From: Telmatactis stephensoni
Lineage: Eukaryota; Cnidaria; Anthozoa; Actiniaria; Isophelliidae
NCBI GenBank assembly: GCA_029948255.1
Contig: JALIZF010001502.1
Location: 124,001-188,000, forward strand
Direction of reading: 5' to 3'
DNA: 64,000 nt
This document shows positions 42,746-53,300 of the stretch, piece by piece; the stretch's first letter is position 1; every line of letters starts with the position of its first letter. The position numbers and the translations under genes were made by a program. Under the pieces are notes generated by a model. It saw nothing but the letters and a program-made list of their open reading frames with translations, was not told the origin of the DNA and ran no database searches.

Positions 42746-45487
42746 TAGGGCTGTCCACAAGTTGCTCCAAAAAGTCTAAAAAGTTGCTCCAAAATATCGA
42801 AAAAGTTGCTCAAAAGTTGCTCAAAAATCCCAAAAGTTGCTCAAAAGTTGCTCAAAAATCTAAAAGTTGCTTGAAAGTTGCTCCAAAAAATATTTATATA
42901 CAGTCAATTCGAAGGTCCAATATGACAGGAATTAACTCATAAACCAAATAACATCTTTGTTTAATGACTTTGTGGCTATCAGATAAAGGTACTGAACATC
43001 AGTAACTAATATACATCAGCGTGATGATCAAAACTTGTGTAATCACTTTTAATGTATGCACTTTGAACCAATTATTAATTGACTAATAAAACATGCAAAC
43101 ATTGTAGGTTTTGGATGTAATGTAGAAATGGAAATATGCAAATACATTATAAGTGGTCACACATTTATGCAGTTGATCTAGCTGTTAGTATTTTTTCTGG
43201 ATATTTTTGTACTTGAAAAATAGTTGGAAATGTATATTCAACAATCAATACAACTATCCATAACATATAGTCACATTCATATCTTATCTTTTGTTCCTGT
43301 TGTATCGAAGCATAACAGAGGCCTCAACAGTTTCTTCTAATGCAGCATCTTGCTGTCTGTTAAATGCACCTTTGAGTAAGCTGAATACTCTCTCTGCTGA
43401 TGCAGAACTTGGCTGTACTAATAAGATCTTCTTGGCTGCCGCTGACCGCTTTGGAAGACCATTGCTATGGTCTGACCACCATCTCACTTTCTCATCTTCT
43501 GTTTCAAGTTGTGCACCATCAACAATAGCCAGATATAGTGGAAGTTCTCCAACAAGCTGAGCAATTTCAACATCAGTGAAAAATCCAAATAGTTTAAGTT
43601 CTTGAATTGAGGCAGCAGTAGGATGAAGCTGTTGAACCTGCATTGGACAGCATAATCGAGCAGCTTTAAATGCACGGACTATATCACGAAACTGTAAGCT
43701 GAATTTGGTTTGATAAAAACGAAATCCTGGATTAATGCAGGCTTTTCCTTGAGCAACCAGTTGGTTGTATAATTGATTATTTCCATTGGCATAGTGCCTT
43801 GCTTTTGCTTCGAGATTTGGGTAAGACTCAATTGCTATTGCATGTGATAATGCTGACAAACGTTCATAGCAGGTAAATACTAAGGGGCCATCTCCTTCAA
43901 GGTAGTATGTTGCTGCAACAAAGTGCCTACCAGCATCAATCATTGCAGCCAACTCAATGTTCAAGTCCCGAAGATTATTTACATCATCAAACAGTTCCAA
44001 CAAGTTTGCCCTGCAGACAGGAGAAATGTCATTTTCCCTTAAGAATGGTTCCACATCTCCAAAATACTGCATAACAAGATTTAGTACTTCCCATTTGCTC
44101 CACCATCTTGTATCTGATTTGAGCAGCATGGCAACACCAGTTCTTGTTTTCCACAATAGGCGGGCAGCAGGACTATGTGAGAACATAGTGTTCCAGTTCC
44201 TAGAAAATATGTCTAGGACACTAAATTCAAAATGCTTCCCAACATTGTCAATTGTGTGTGAAAAGCATGGGACATTAAATAGTCTAGGGAAAAAAAATCC
44301 AATTTGTCGTAATGCTGCTTCATTAACTGCTGCACCATCTCTCATTGCTGCTAAAAGTTGATTAGCTTGGATTGAGTACTCAACAGCCAGGCACTGCATT
44401 AATCTTTGTGCAAGCTGTGGTGCATTTAGACTCACTGCTAATACCTCCAATTTCACAAGTCGTTGTTGAATATTCCATTGGTTATCAATGAAGCGCACAA
44501 CAATAGCTAATGCTCCTCCAAGTCTTGTACTCCCATCAAAAATTACAGAAAATGCATCATTTTCAGCAATTTCAGATTTAAGAATGTCTTTCTCTTTTTG
44601 GAGAATCAAAGGGATCATTTCAGTCAGATGCGAACGTGATGTCAAACGATGACCATATTTTTCAAGAAATGGCCTCATAATGTCAACTTTTAAAAGTGGG
44701 ATACCTGCTTTCAAAAAAGATTCTACAAGTTCGTAACGATGCAGTTGCATGTCCACCGGTAAAGTTGCCCCTTTTGTCTCAGTATTTTTCGATAACATTT
44801 CTTTAATATTCTGATCCTTCTTCTTTTCCCTTTTCAGAGTGTCCTTTGACTTCGAGTGCTTAAGAGATGATACATGCTTCTTAATAGAGCTTTTCTTTTT
44901 AGATATAAATTCTTTACACGCGTCACATCTGAGTTTTCCAGATACTATAACCAGATATTCGTCTTTAAACTCCTTTAGTCTGTACCACGAAGACACATTT
45001 GGGTCGACTGCACCGCGAATATTTCTCTTCTTATGGGGAGTATTGCGTTGCAACTTCCTTTCTCTTGCAATACTTGCTTTTTCTGGTTCTTGTAAATTTG
45101 CTCCAGCGTTTTTCGCCTTTGTTAAAGGGCTTTCAGATTCTGAATCGTCCAGATTAGATTCACTAGAATGGTTATCATCCATGCGTGTGGTTTCCGCCAT
45201 GTTTTTTATCAGTTGCAACCGCTGGCCACAAGAATGGCAATTCACCACAGGAAGACCAACATCATAGTGACAAACATTGAAATCAATAGATTGTTGTTTT
45301 TTACCCTTTTACTCGGAACGGTTATTGTATGCAACCCATTTAAAATTGGAAAAAGAGCAAAAATGCAAAGGAAAATGATTTTTTTTAAAAAGTTGCTCGA
45401 GCGCTAAAAAGTTGCTCCAAATCGGAAAAGTTGCTCCAAATCGGAAAAGTTGCTCAAAAGTTGCCGAGCAACTTGTGGACAGCCCTA
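42746..45487. mobile_element. Complete hAT transposon
   Basis: A perfect 8-bp target duplication AAATTGTT (42738-42745 and 45488-45495) flanks TIRs starting TAGGGCTGTCCACAAGTTGC, identical over 22 bases. Subterminal arrays of AAAGTTGCTC follow: eight at the left, about five at the right. Both arrays point the same way on the plus strand. It contains one open transposase frame. Perfect ends and an intact frame indicate recent movement. Confidence 0.93.
43284..45200 (-). CDS. hAT transposase, intact, 638 residues
   Basis: ATG at 45200 (MAETTRMDDNHSSES) is chosen because the open frame above it has only GTG codons. An acidic N-terminus is followed by a BED-like finger, LRCDACKEFISKKKSSIKKH with VSSLKH (C-x2-C ... 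H-x4/5-H). The RNase H-like core has AFSVIFDGSTRLGGALAIVV (Asp) and AAMRDGAAVNEAALRQIGFF (Asp). The helical insertion holds DTRWWSKWEVLNLV. The C-terminal hAT dimerisation region reads ILLVQPSSASAERVFSLLKG. There is no stop or frameshift. The length fits active hAT enzymes. Known role: cut-and-paste transposition with 8-bp duplications, matching the element's flanks. The nuclear protein would bind the subterminal repeats (inference). A domesticated role is possible, but the intact ends argue for a live element. Confidence 0.93.
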   Translation of the reverse strand: MAETTRMDDNHSSESNLDDSESESPLTKAKNAGANLQEPEKASIARERKLQRNTPHKKRNIRGAVDPNVSSWYRLKEFKDEYLVIVSGKLRCDACKEFISKKKSSIKKHVSSLKHSKSKDTLKREKKKDQNIKEMLSKNTETKGATLPVDMQLHRYELVESFLKAGIPLLKVDIMRPFLEKYGHRLTSRSHLTEMIPLILQKEKDILKSEIAENDAFSVIFDGSTRLGGALAIVVRFIDNQWNIQQRLVKLEVLAVSLNAPQLAQRLMQCLAVEYSIQANQLLAAMRDGAAVNEAALRQIGFFFPRLFNVPCFSHTIDNVGKHFEFSVLDIFSRNWNTMFSHSPAARLLWKTRTGVAMLLKSDTRWWSKWEVLNLVMQYFGDVEPFLRENDISPVCRANLLELFDDVNNLRDLNIELAAMIDAGRHFVAATYYLEGDGPLVFTCYERLSALSHAIAIESYPNLEAKARHYANGNNQLYNQLVAQGKACINPGFRFYQTKFSLQFRDIVRAFKAARLCCPMQVQQLHPTAASIQELKLFGFFTDVEIAQLVGELPLYLAIVDGAQLETEDEKVRWWSDHSNGLPKRSAAAKKILLVQPSSASAERVFSLLKGAFNRQQDAALEETVEASVMLRYNRNKR

Positions 45488-46930
45488 AAATTGTTAACTA
45501 CAAAGTTCATTGTTCGTTGAGTCAAGAGCCGTTTAGAAATGTTATAACAAGACGCTCAATGAGCGCCAACTCGGGTACTGTTGCAGCCTGGACGCCTCGA
45601 AAGAGCAGCGCGCAAAGCGAAACATAGAGAAGAGAAAGAGTGGATCAACACCCGGAATGTATCAGTCTCAGGATAGCTATGTGATCTCCTCTAAAGGTAC
45701 AATATGGGACTGAAGGCGGTATAGTTTCGTTGTAAGGTCTGGCCTTACACTGTTCACACGTTTGTAATTTCTCCTAAGGTCACGCAAACGTTTGTTGATC
45801 TTTTACATGCGTATACTAAAACCTTTGAAGTTCCTAGACTCAGAAAATGCCAGAATAGTGTTCACTTTCCTCCCTTCAAAACCTAGACGCATCAATGTGA
45901 AATGGGTCACAAGGAGTTATTTTGGACATGCTGTTCAGAGATATGTTCTTTTCCCTGTTCTGCGCGCGAAATAAACGAATTTTGATGTTTGGAAGAAACA
46001 AAACAAAACAAAACAAACAGCCATCGTTTTGTAATTGAGTAACGTCAAAATACTTTCACGCAAAGTGCAAGTAAAACTCTGTAACTCTGAATTTTTTTGA
46101 GTCAAAAGAGTTTTTGCTGCAGAGATTTTAACTTCAGATGATGTCCTCCGATTTGGGGCAAAGAGGGTGCCGACGGCTTAGGCAGTGTCTGAATGGGGGA
46201 TCGATCGCCATATCAGTTAAAACACAAACTTTTCCGTTGTTTATCAGTTATCAGTTAGCTCAAAGTTTGAGATAATGATTAAATTTATGAAATCATACCT
46301 TTCTCAGTTAAGAGTTAGTGTAATTTTCTTAAATCTTCCAACTACCGGCAAGTGTCAACATGTGGTGTCACGCAACGAGTTAGCAATCGTACTCTTATAT
46401 AAGGGCAAACGTGTTGTAGTCAGTAAAGTGCTTGGTGTCTCAAGAGTTATTTGAATACCTTGGCCGGCTTCCATACAGCCACAATGGTAAAACACAGCAA
46501 ATCCGCGTAGCAAAAGCTTTTCATTCAAATAACATGTGGTAACCATTTTAGATATTTCTTTTATTGACGATGATTGACGATATTGACAAAATCATGATAT
46601 TCAGTGCTAAAAATAGGAGTCCGCAAACAGCCCGCAGTCCGCAGCCCTCATTTTACCGACAGCCTGATTTTTTAACTGATATCCTTCAAACTTCACAGTT
46701 TTACTGATTTTAATATGCACTTTCCAGCTATGGTCAGTGTTTTTAAGTTTGGGAACTTTTGGAATTACATGAAAAAGCCGTTAGTATGAAATGACTGTAG
46801 CAATTCACAAAATACGTCATTTACACGTATAGATTGCAGAATATGTCTTGGTAACAGTCATATTCGCATTCAGCATGAAAAGTCAGTTTAGAATAGTTAT
46901 GTTACCAGCCTCTACCCCAAAATGCCTTCA

Positions 46931-48174
46931 AGTGTCTGATTTTTCGAAAATGCGCCTAGTCTATTAATGTGAAAAGCTTGCGAATTATTCCAACTCAGGC
47001 CATCAAGCAACTTCAATTACCCACAACTAACTTTAGAAAGAAAATGGAGAATAATTGGACAAAATATATGTGTATATTTACGAGTCATTTTAATATTTTT
47101 ACGAGCCCGTAGGGCGAGTCAAAATGCAAAATGACGAGCAAAAATGCTCACCCGTATTACTCAACTTTTCGTGTAACAGTTTATTTTACTTCAAGGGAAA
47201 ACAAAACAAACCTCACTTTTGCGCTCGCTAAACCGTTTAATACAGCTTTTCAAAACCGTGTAATACGCTCCATATTTGCACTCGGTTTAGTCTTCATTTT
47301 CACTGAAAAGCACGCGGTCGTATAATAAGGCCTAGTATTAGTCGATTGAACTTACAGTCCTTTGAGTGCTGCTTAGTAGAATTTTCCAATTCAAGTCGCT
47401 GGATATTTGTACCGGTCAACAAGGACATCTTAACTCACCAGAATAAAAAGAACTTGAGCTTTTGGCGTTATAGTTTTGAATGTAGGAGATGAAGAAGGTA
47501 TGCTCAATTTTAACTGACGATTTAGTTGACTGCAGAATTGAATTTCGGAGCAGTTTACCTTTGTAGCTCGTCAAAACCTCTCATTTGGTCGGAAACTGGC
47601 GAAAAGATATTTGATGTTGCCTAAACTTTGATTGTAATTAACTTTCTGAAATAATCCTTTCAAAAACTATTAACTAACTTCGATAATATTCCTGAGGAAA
47701 ACCAAAACTTTCAGCGACTACAAACTGTCAAACTGTCAAACTGTCAAACCAGTATAGAGAAGTAAAAATATCGCTGGATATTTCACTCGCTCCAGTCCTA
47801 CTCACGCGATATTTTCACTCATCTACGATGAGTTGGATAAAAAAGCGATGTATTAAAATCACATATCCGAACTGTTGTTTTTGTAATACAAGCCTACAAA
47901 CTGAAACAATTTGGTCGGCACCATGTAGCGAAATAGATATTCCACCATTTATGCACGCTACAGCTTAGAAAACAACTACAACGGCTAACTTCATTTAGTA
48001 GTTTTAGACTTCAGGTCTATTCTCAAAATTTATCTCTTACTATTGCAATAAAGGGGTTTCTTTGAGGTCTCCTTGTGGTCAAGTAATCAAAATTCATAGA
48101 ATGACCCAGTTATAAAGCACACTGCTCTATCCTTTCGTTCAATTTTTGCAACCGTTAGCCTGCAGCAAAAAAAA
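46931..48174. other. Repeat-rich intergenic DNA, no gene seen
   Basis: Short mirrored stretches (for example ATATTTTTACGAGCCCG and CGGGCTCG-like words near 47090-47120) but no complete element or exon recognised. Confidence 0.4.
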
Positions 48175-48438
48175 AATCATTCTAATTCCCGCCAAAAACG
48201 TGCGTTCGTGAGCCTAAAGACGGCCTCATACCAAAACAAGACCCTATTTTGCATAGCAAGTAGAGTGATTCCACTTAATCCGTGAAATTGTAAAAAATCA
48301 TTCTAATTCCCGCCAAAAACGTGCGTTCGTGAGCCTAAAGATGGCCTCATACCAAAACAAGACCCTATTTTGCATAGCAACTTCTCTACAACAACGATAT
48401 ATATCAGTAGAGTGATTCCACTTAATCCGTGAAATTGT
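48175..48438. repeat. Tandem duplication that includes a MITE arm
   Basis: AAAAAATCATTCTAATTCCC...GCATAGCAA followed by TAGAGTGATTCCACTTAATC(CGTGAAATTGT) occurs twice in a row (units start about 48175 and 48293). Only the second copy continues into the complete MITE at 48409. The second unit has an extra 27 bases before the MITE arm. Confidence 0.88.
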
Positions 48439-48539
48439 ACTAGCTAAATAATGTTAAATAGCACTATTAAAACAAAGGATTTTTGCTATTTAGTACTATT
48501 CAGATATTGTACTTTTTCACGGGTTAGTGCGACCACTCT
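48409..48539. repeat. AGAGTG hairpin MITE (copy 4)
   Basis: AGAGTGATTCCACTTAATCC(GTGAAA) is mirrored by TTTTCACGGGTTAGTGCGAC(CACTCT). The arms are less well matched than in other copies. Confidence 0.82.
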
Positions 48540-49538
48540 AGTACACCCTTCAGCGCAATATTTTCACTGCGTGTGCGGCTGCAGCGACCATATGGGCGTC
48601 TTATTTTCCAACCCCCCTCCCTCCAACAAGAAACCAAGTACGACATGTGTTGTATTATACTACTAACTTTTATAGTTTTAAATGAGTGTTTTTATTCAAG
48701 CTGAACATCGCAATTATCAGTTTGCTTGGTCTTCTTTTCACTTGATTCCACGCTGGAGACAAAGAGAAGCGATTAGATAATTTAACAATTATGGCACCTT
48801 GATCAGATCATCATTAACTACAGATACCACACCACAGCCTTTGTAAAATGAGATTAGAACCCCGCTTTTCCAAAGGAATGTTGTTTGAGTGCTGTTGGGG
48901 GTTGGAGTCGGATAGCCCAAAGTAATTCGTTGAAAAAAAGTGATCCAGAGAAATGGATTTGTGACCGGAGTTTTCAAGATCACGGTCAAGGTAGCAAGGT
49001 TATCACGCAAATAAGGGTAAAGCGACCTTATTTTCCTTCGACAGCTCATATCACCAGTCACCAAAATACAGAGAAACTTGATTTCATCAGGTTCCTTGGT
49101 GACGTATTTATAAAATGGCCCTGACAGTACAGCGGGGGACTTATTGGAAATAGGGTTTATTTGAGCAGGGGGACTTAATCAGAATTCGGAAATGAATATG
49201 AAATAGTACATACATTTTTATTTTTATTTAAGGCCGTGGGCTCAAATCCCGCTCAGTCCAGAATTTTTTTAATCAACTAGTTAGTAAACATTCTGGGTTC
49301 AAGTGACACTGGTTATCTTTAAGAGGGGGTCGTAAGGGGATATGGAAACCGCAAAAGCGCAAAGAAAATTGAGAAAAAAACGCAAGAAAAACCGTCAAAA
49401 AACCCAAAATCGCAAACCGCTTAAGTCAAAAACCGCAAAACCACAGTTTAAAATAACAAACAACCGCAAAACCGCATCAAAAATAACGCAAAACCGCATC
49501 ACCGCAAACCCTTACGTCCACCTCCTTTAACTCAACTA
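48540..49538. other. Intergenic; AAAACCGCA-rich stretch at 49340-49510
   Basis: Mostly featureless. At 49340-49510 the words CCGCAAAA, ACCGCAAA and ACGCAAAA recur about a dozen times, an irregular low-complexity repeat. The lysine-rich frame there is an artefact. Confidence 0.5.
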
Positions 49539-49803
49539 TATACACCTATTTCAAAAAAGGTTGTCATAGCTAAAAGCGCGCGATAGGCGATAGGAGATAG
49601 GTCATTCAAATTCCAAAGTAATCAAGAAGTTTTAAAAATAGCTTCGTTATTCCGTTCGTTTTGCTCCGAACATTGGATATGAATGTCTGATTGTTGACTT
49701 TCTTAATAAAAACAAATAGAAAACCCAACCGTGAATAGTAGAATGACCTATATCGCCCATCGCCTTTAGCTCTGACAACCTTTTCTGAAATAGGTGTATA
49801 AAA
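49539..49803. repeat. Foldback MITE
   Basis: TATACACCTATTTCAAAAAA(GGTTGTCA) is mirrored by TGACAACC(TTTTCTGAAATAGGTGTATA). The arms are about 60 bases and include GATAGGTCATTC/GAATGACCTAT. Confidence 0.85.
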
Positions 49804-49879
49804 CATACGAGATGGATGAAACTATTGACTAGATCTAGAAAGGTACCTAAATGTAAATGAATCACTTGTAAAAGGTAAA

Positions 49880-49967
49880 GCACTATATTTAACGTCGGAA
49901 GTTCCTTCAGCTAGAAGCTGGTCTCCCAGGAAGCCGACGGTGCGCTCATTCTGCCCTCCTCTCTCCA

Positions 49968-49999
<32 letters not shown>

Positions 50000-50115
50000 C
50001 TTCAAGCAACACGGAAAGGAAAGAAGTCGAAACAAGGATGTGAAGTCACTGGGGATCGAACTCGGGACCTCTCGCACCGAAGGCTGCGCACTAACCAGAT
50101 GTGCCATCCTTGCTT
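49880..50115 (-). mobile_element. tRNA-derived SINE (second family)
   Basis: Minus strand: A box TGGCACATCTGGTTAGTGCG and B box GAGTTCGATCCCC at tRNA spacing, then a body with GGAGAGAGGAGGGCAGAATG and CGTCGGCTTCCTGGGAGACC, ending GACGTTAAATATAGTGC. I associate this body with coral SINEs. It is different from the SINE at 27331. Confidence 0.82.
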
Positions 50116-50144
50116 CTGTACCCTTATATAATCCTATATATATA

Positions 50145-50295
50145 GTGGTGTTGTTGTTGTTGCTGTTGTTGTTGTTGTTATTGGTGGCGGTGGTGATAAT
50201 GGTGGTGGTGGTGATGGTAGTGGTGGTGGTGGTGGTGGTGATGGTAGTAGTAATGGTGGTAGTGGTAATAGTGGTGGTGATAGTAATGGTGGTAA
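50145..50295. repeat. Trinucleotide microsatellite (GTT/GGT)n
   Basis: Runs of TTGTTG, then GGTGGTGATGGTAGT-type triplets. Frames on both strands here are artefacts. Confidence 0.92.
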
Positions 50296-50395
50296 GTCTG
50301 CGTATGTTGCTTGTGCACATGTCGCTAATGAAAACCAGACTTAAGCTGGAGATATTCACCCCTAGCTCCCACGTTGTGTTGAGATTGAAACTCAC

Positions 50396-53300
50396 CTAAG
50401 AATCACAGCCATAAAGTTCAACTCTTAGACAAGGCCAGGCGTACTGGTCACCAACTGGAAGTACCCTTACGTAACGAGCAACTTGAGGGTTGAATCTGTT
50501 CAATACTGGTGTGAAATGATCGCAATTCCCATTGAATACCTAACACACAAAAAGAAAATGACAGTTTTATACATTTAAAGTTAATCTCTTAAGACTTCTC
50601 TGTCTGCGAAATTAAAAAAGTTTATTCTTTTTCAGGGCGGCGTTTTTGGGTGGAGCATTTAACTTACAAGTACTATATAGAGTGGTTTTCGTATGAGTGG
50701 GAACACTGTACGGATACAATACGGTTACGGCATGAATTTCGAATGTTTTTATAGACATTACGGCACTAACACGGTCACGGTACGGCGCGGTAAGTTTCCC
50801 ACTCATACGAAAACGACTCTAATATGGTTCAATAATCGTTACCTTTGGGTATTTTGTCCAGCTTGACCCATCACGACTAAATTCCAGCTCGTACTTTTCC
50901 ACATGTTCGTAGAATACATCTCGTCCTGTAAGACAAAAAAAATATGGATAACTTGTAAGCAAAGAAGCAAGCTACACTCTGCTGATCTGCATCAATGACA
51001 TCTTGCCAAAAAATAAACACTGCACGTTCTTGGTGGTGTTGCTTGCTAATTTTTCTCTTCTCTTCTCTTCTCTTCTCTTCTCTTCTCTTCTCTTCTCTTC
51101 TCTTCTCTTCTCTTCTCTTCTCTTCTCTTCTCTTCTCTTCTCTTCTCTTCTCTTCTCTTCTCTTCTCTTCTCTTCTCTTCTCTTCTCTTCTCTTCTCTTC
51201 TCTTCTCTTCTCTTCTCTTCTCTTCTCTTCTCTTCTCTTCTCTTCTCTTCTCTTCTCTTCTCTTCTCTTCTCTTCTCTTCTCTTCTCTTCTCTTCTCTTC
51301 TCTTCTCTTCTCTTCTCTTCTCTTCTCTTCTCTTCTCTTCTCTTCTCTTCTCTTCTCTTCTCTTCTCTTCTCTTCTCTTCTCTTCTCTTCTCTTCTCTTC
51401 TCTTCTCTTCTCTTCTCTTCTCTTCTCTTCTCTTCTCTTCTCTTCTCTTCTCTTCTCTTCTCTTCTCTTCTCTTCTCTTCTCTTCTCTTCTCTTCTCTTC
51501 TCTTCTCTTCTCTTCTTTTTCTTTCTTTTTTTTCTTTTTTCTTCTTTTTTTCTCTTTTGCTTGTATTCATTCATTCATTCTTTTTTCTTACGTTCTCTCT
51601 CCTTCCTATCCTTCCATCCTTTTTTTTTTCTTTCTTTCTTTCTTTCATTCATTATTTTTTCTTAAGTTCTCTCGCTCTCCTTCCCTTCCTCCCTTCCTTG
51701 CATCAATTCAAATCACTGCGATACAATATTGCTTCAATTCAAAAACAAAACAAAAAATATAGAAATAATGCACCTAGAGTGACTTGTATGGGACATACAG
51801 AAATCGTTTACATAGACCTACCTTGTGTTGCAATTCCAGTCAGTCTCTTAACTTTACCAAGGTCAATCTTCAACCATTGGTTTTTACGGCCGGTAGGACA
51901 CCAACCACCTATGAGCTTTCGTTTTTGATCATCTTCAAAGTAAAGTCTACCACAGTGTGCGGCCGCTTTCCAACCACTACCTGTCACCAAACAAAGATTA
52001 ATCGCCGAAATATGTTAATAAAGATGATTTGGACAATGGGCTTTCGAGTAAATTTTAACATGTACCTCATCAGCGTGTGCGAATCCTTTACTTTAAAGTC
52101 CTTGTAACATGTAATTTTTTTACAATTTAGAATAAAAGTTTAAGATGTAGAAAAAATATTTGTGCAAGTCTAAATCGCAAAATACCTCGTCCCGGGCTCC
52201 TCTGATACTCGGAAATGTGCTTTTAGCTTTTTGTGCCAAAAACAGTATGGTATAGTATAACAGTATGATAGCGTAAAAATATCGAACCCAAATTTTCGAA
52301 AAAAGTAATTTGGTATCTTAAACTTTTATTCTAAATTGTAAAAAATACATGTTATAAGGACTTTAAATGATAGTACTGTTTAGTTGTTCAACATTCGTAG
52401 GAATCCAGGGGTATTATTCTACTGCTCGTTTCTCGTTCCCAGGAAAAAATACCCCGGGTACATGACATTGTATATCTACATACTCACGTATTTGAGATTA
52501 ATGTTCTTTGAACCCAGAAGGACTTGTATAACATATATTGAGCTCATTATGTATTGCATGTCTTTATTATGAGAAGACGTAAAAGGTTTTTCTGCCAGCT
52601 TTCCCCTCGTTTTCAATTGGTCAACCAGTGAGCATCATGTATAGTATATACAGCTAAATAGCAACTAGATTGAATTTTCACTTAAGGAATGAGTTCTACT
52701 TAACTTGGTCCCCCGGGGTCTTTTTGCTGGAAGCCAGAAATAAGCGACAAAGTTCTAGAGGATGGTTGATCACAAGAGCGCGACAAAAGGTATATGAGTA
52801 TAAAGCATATATCAAAATCACTTGGTGGCATGCTGCACACCTTGACTGTATGCATTAGAAATAATCTTGGACTGTACGTTACCTGGGCTCAGAGTTGTGG
52901 ATGCAGAGAATGCAGAATCTGGAAGAGTAAAGTCCCATCCAAGACCCAAAGCATTGGCACAAGCACCTGAATATGAATGGCAATTTTAAAACTAAATATA
53001 TTCAGAGTTGCTAAACTAACTCAGTAGTTATAGCTCCTTCACACGTTTTACTCAGACCTCTTCTTTTGACACCTGACTAGGGCGTCGAAGAAAGGAGAGG
53101 GAAAAGGGTGGGGAGGGAAATGAAAAGATGGAATGGAGAAATAAAGAGGAAGGGCATGAAAGGAACGCCGACGTCTTTCGTCCCCAAGGTAGCTAAGACT
53201 TGCAAATTTCATACTTTTTCCCTAACCAAATAGTAAATCCTTGACGTTTCCCCTTCCCTTGAAAAAATAAGACTTCCCTTTCCAAGGCAACCCTTTCTAA

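Larger units (their letters stand above)
42461..46930. mobile_element. TIR element of unknown type carrying the hAT
   Basis: The left arm CCAGAAGGCATTTTAGGGTA ... AACATAACTATTCTAAACT (42461-42510) and the inner arm GCGGGCTGCGGACTG.TTGCGG...TAGCACCGAATATCATGATTT (42611-42712) are mirrored at 46568-46676 and 46880-46930. Without the hAT the element is about 1.7 kb. The rest (45496-46560) has no recognised gene. Confidence 0.65.

Noticed and set aside
43291..44361. Antisense frames opposite the hAT transposase
   Set aside because: Shadows of the intact minus-strand frame.
42738..45495. hAT transposase as a domesticated host gene
   Set aside because: Perfect TIRs and an 8-bp duplication surround it, which fits a mobile copy better.
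48165..48440. CRISPR-like repeat array
   Set aside because: Only two units, explained by a tandem duplication in eukaryotic DNA. No array structure anywhere in the window.
49342..49530. Lysine-rich 62-residue protein
   Set aside because: Translation of an AAAACCGCA-type low-complexity repeat.
50972..51762. Long frames on both strands (Arg/Glu repeats, Leu/Phe/Ser repeats)
   Set aside because: Pure translation of the (TCTTC)n microsatellite and its pyrimidine-rich flank.
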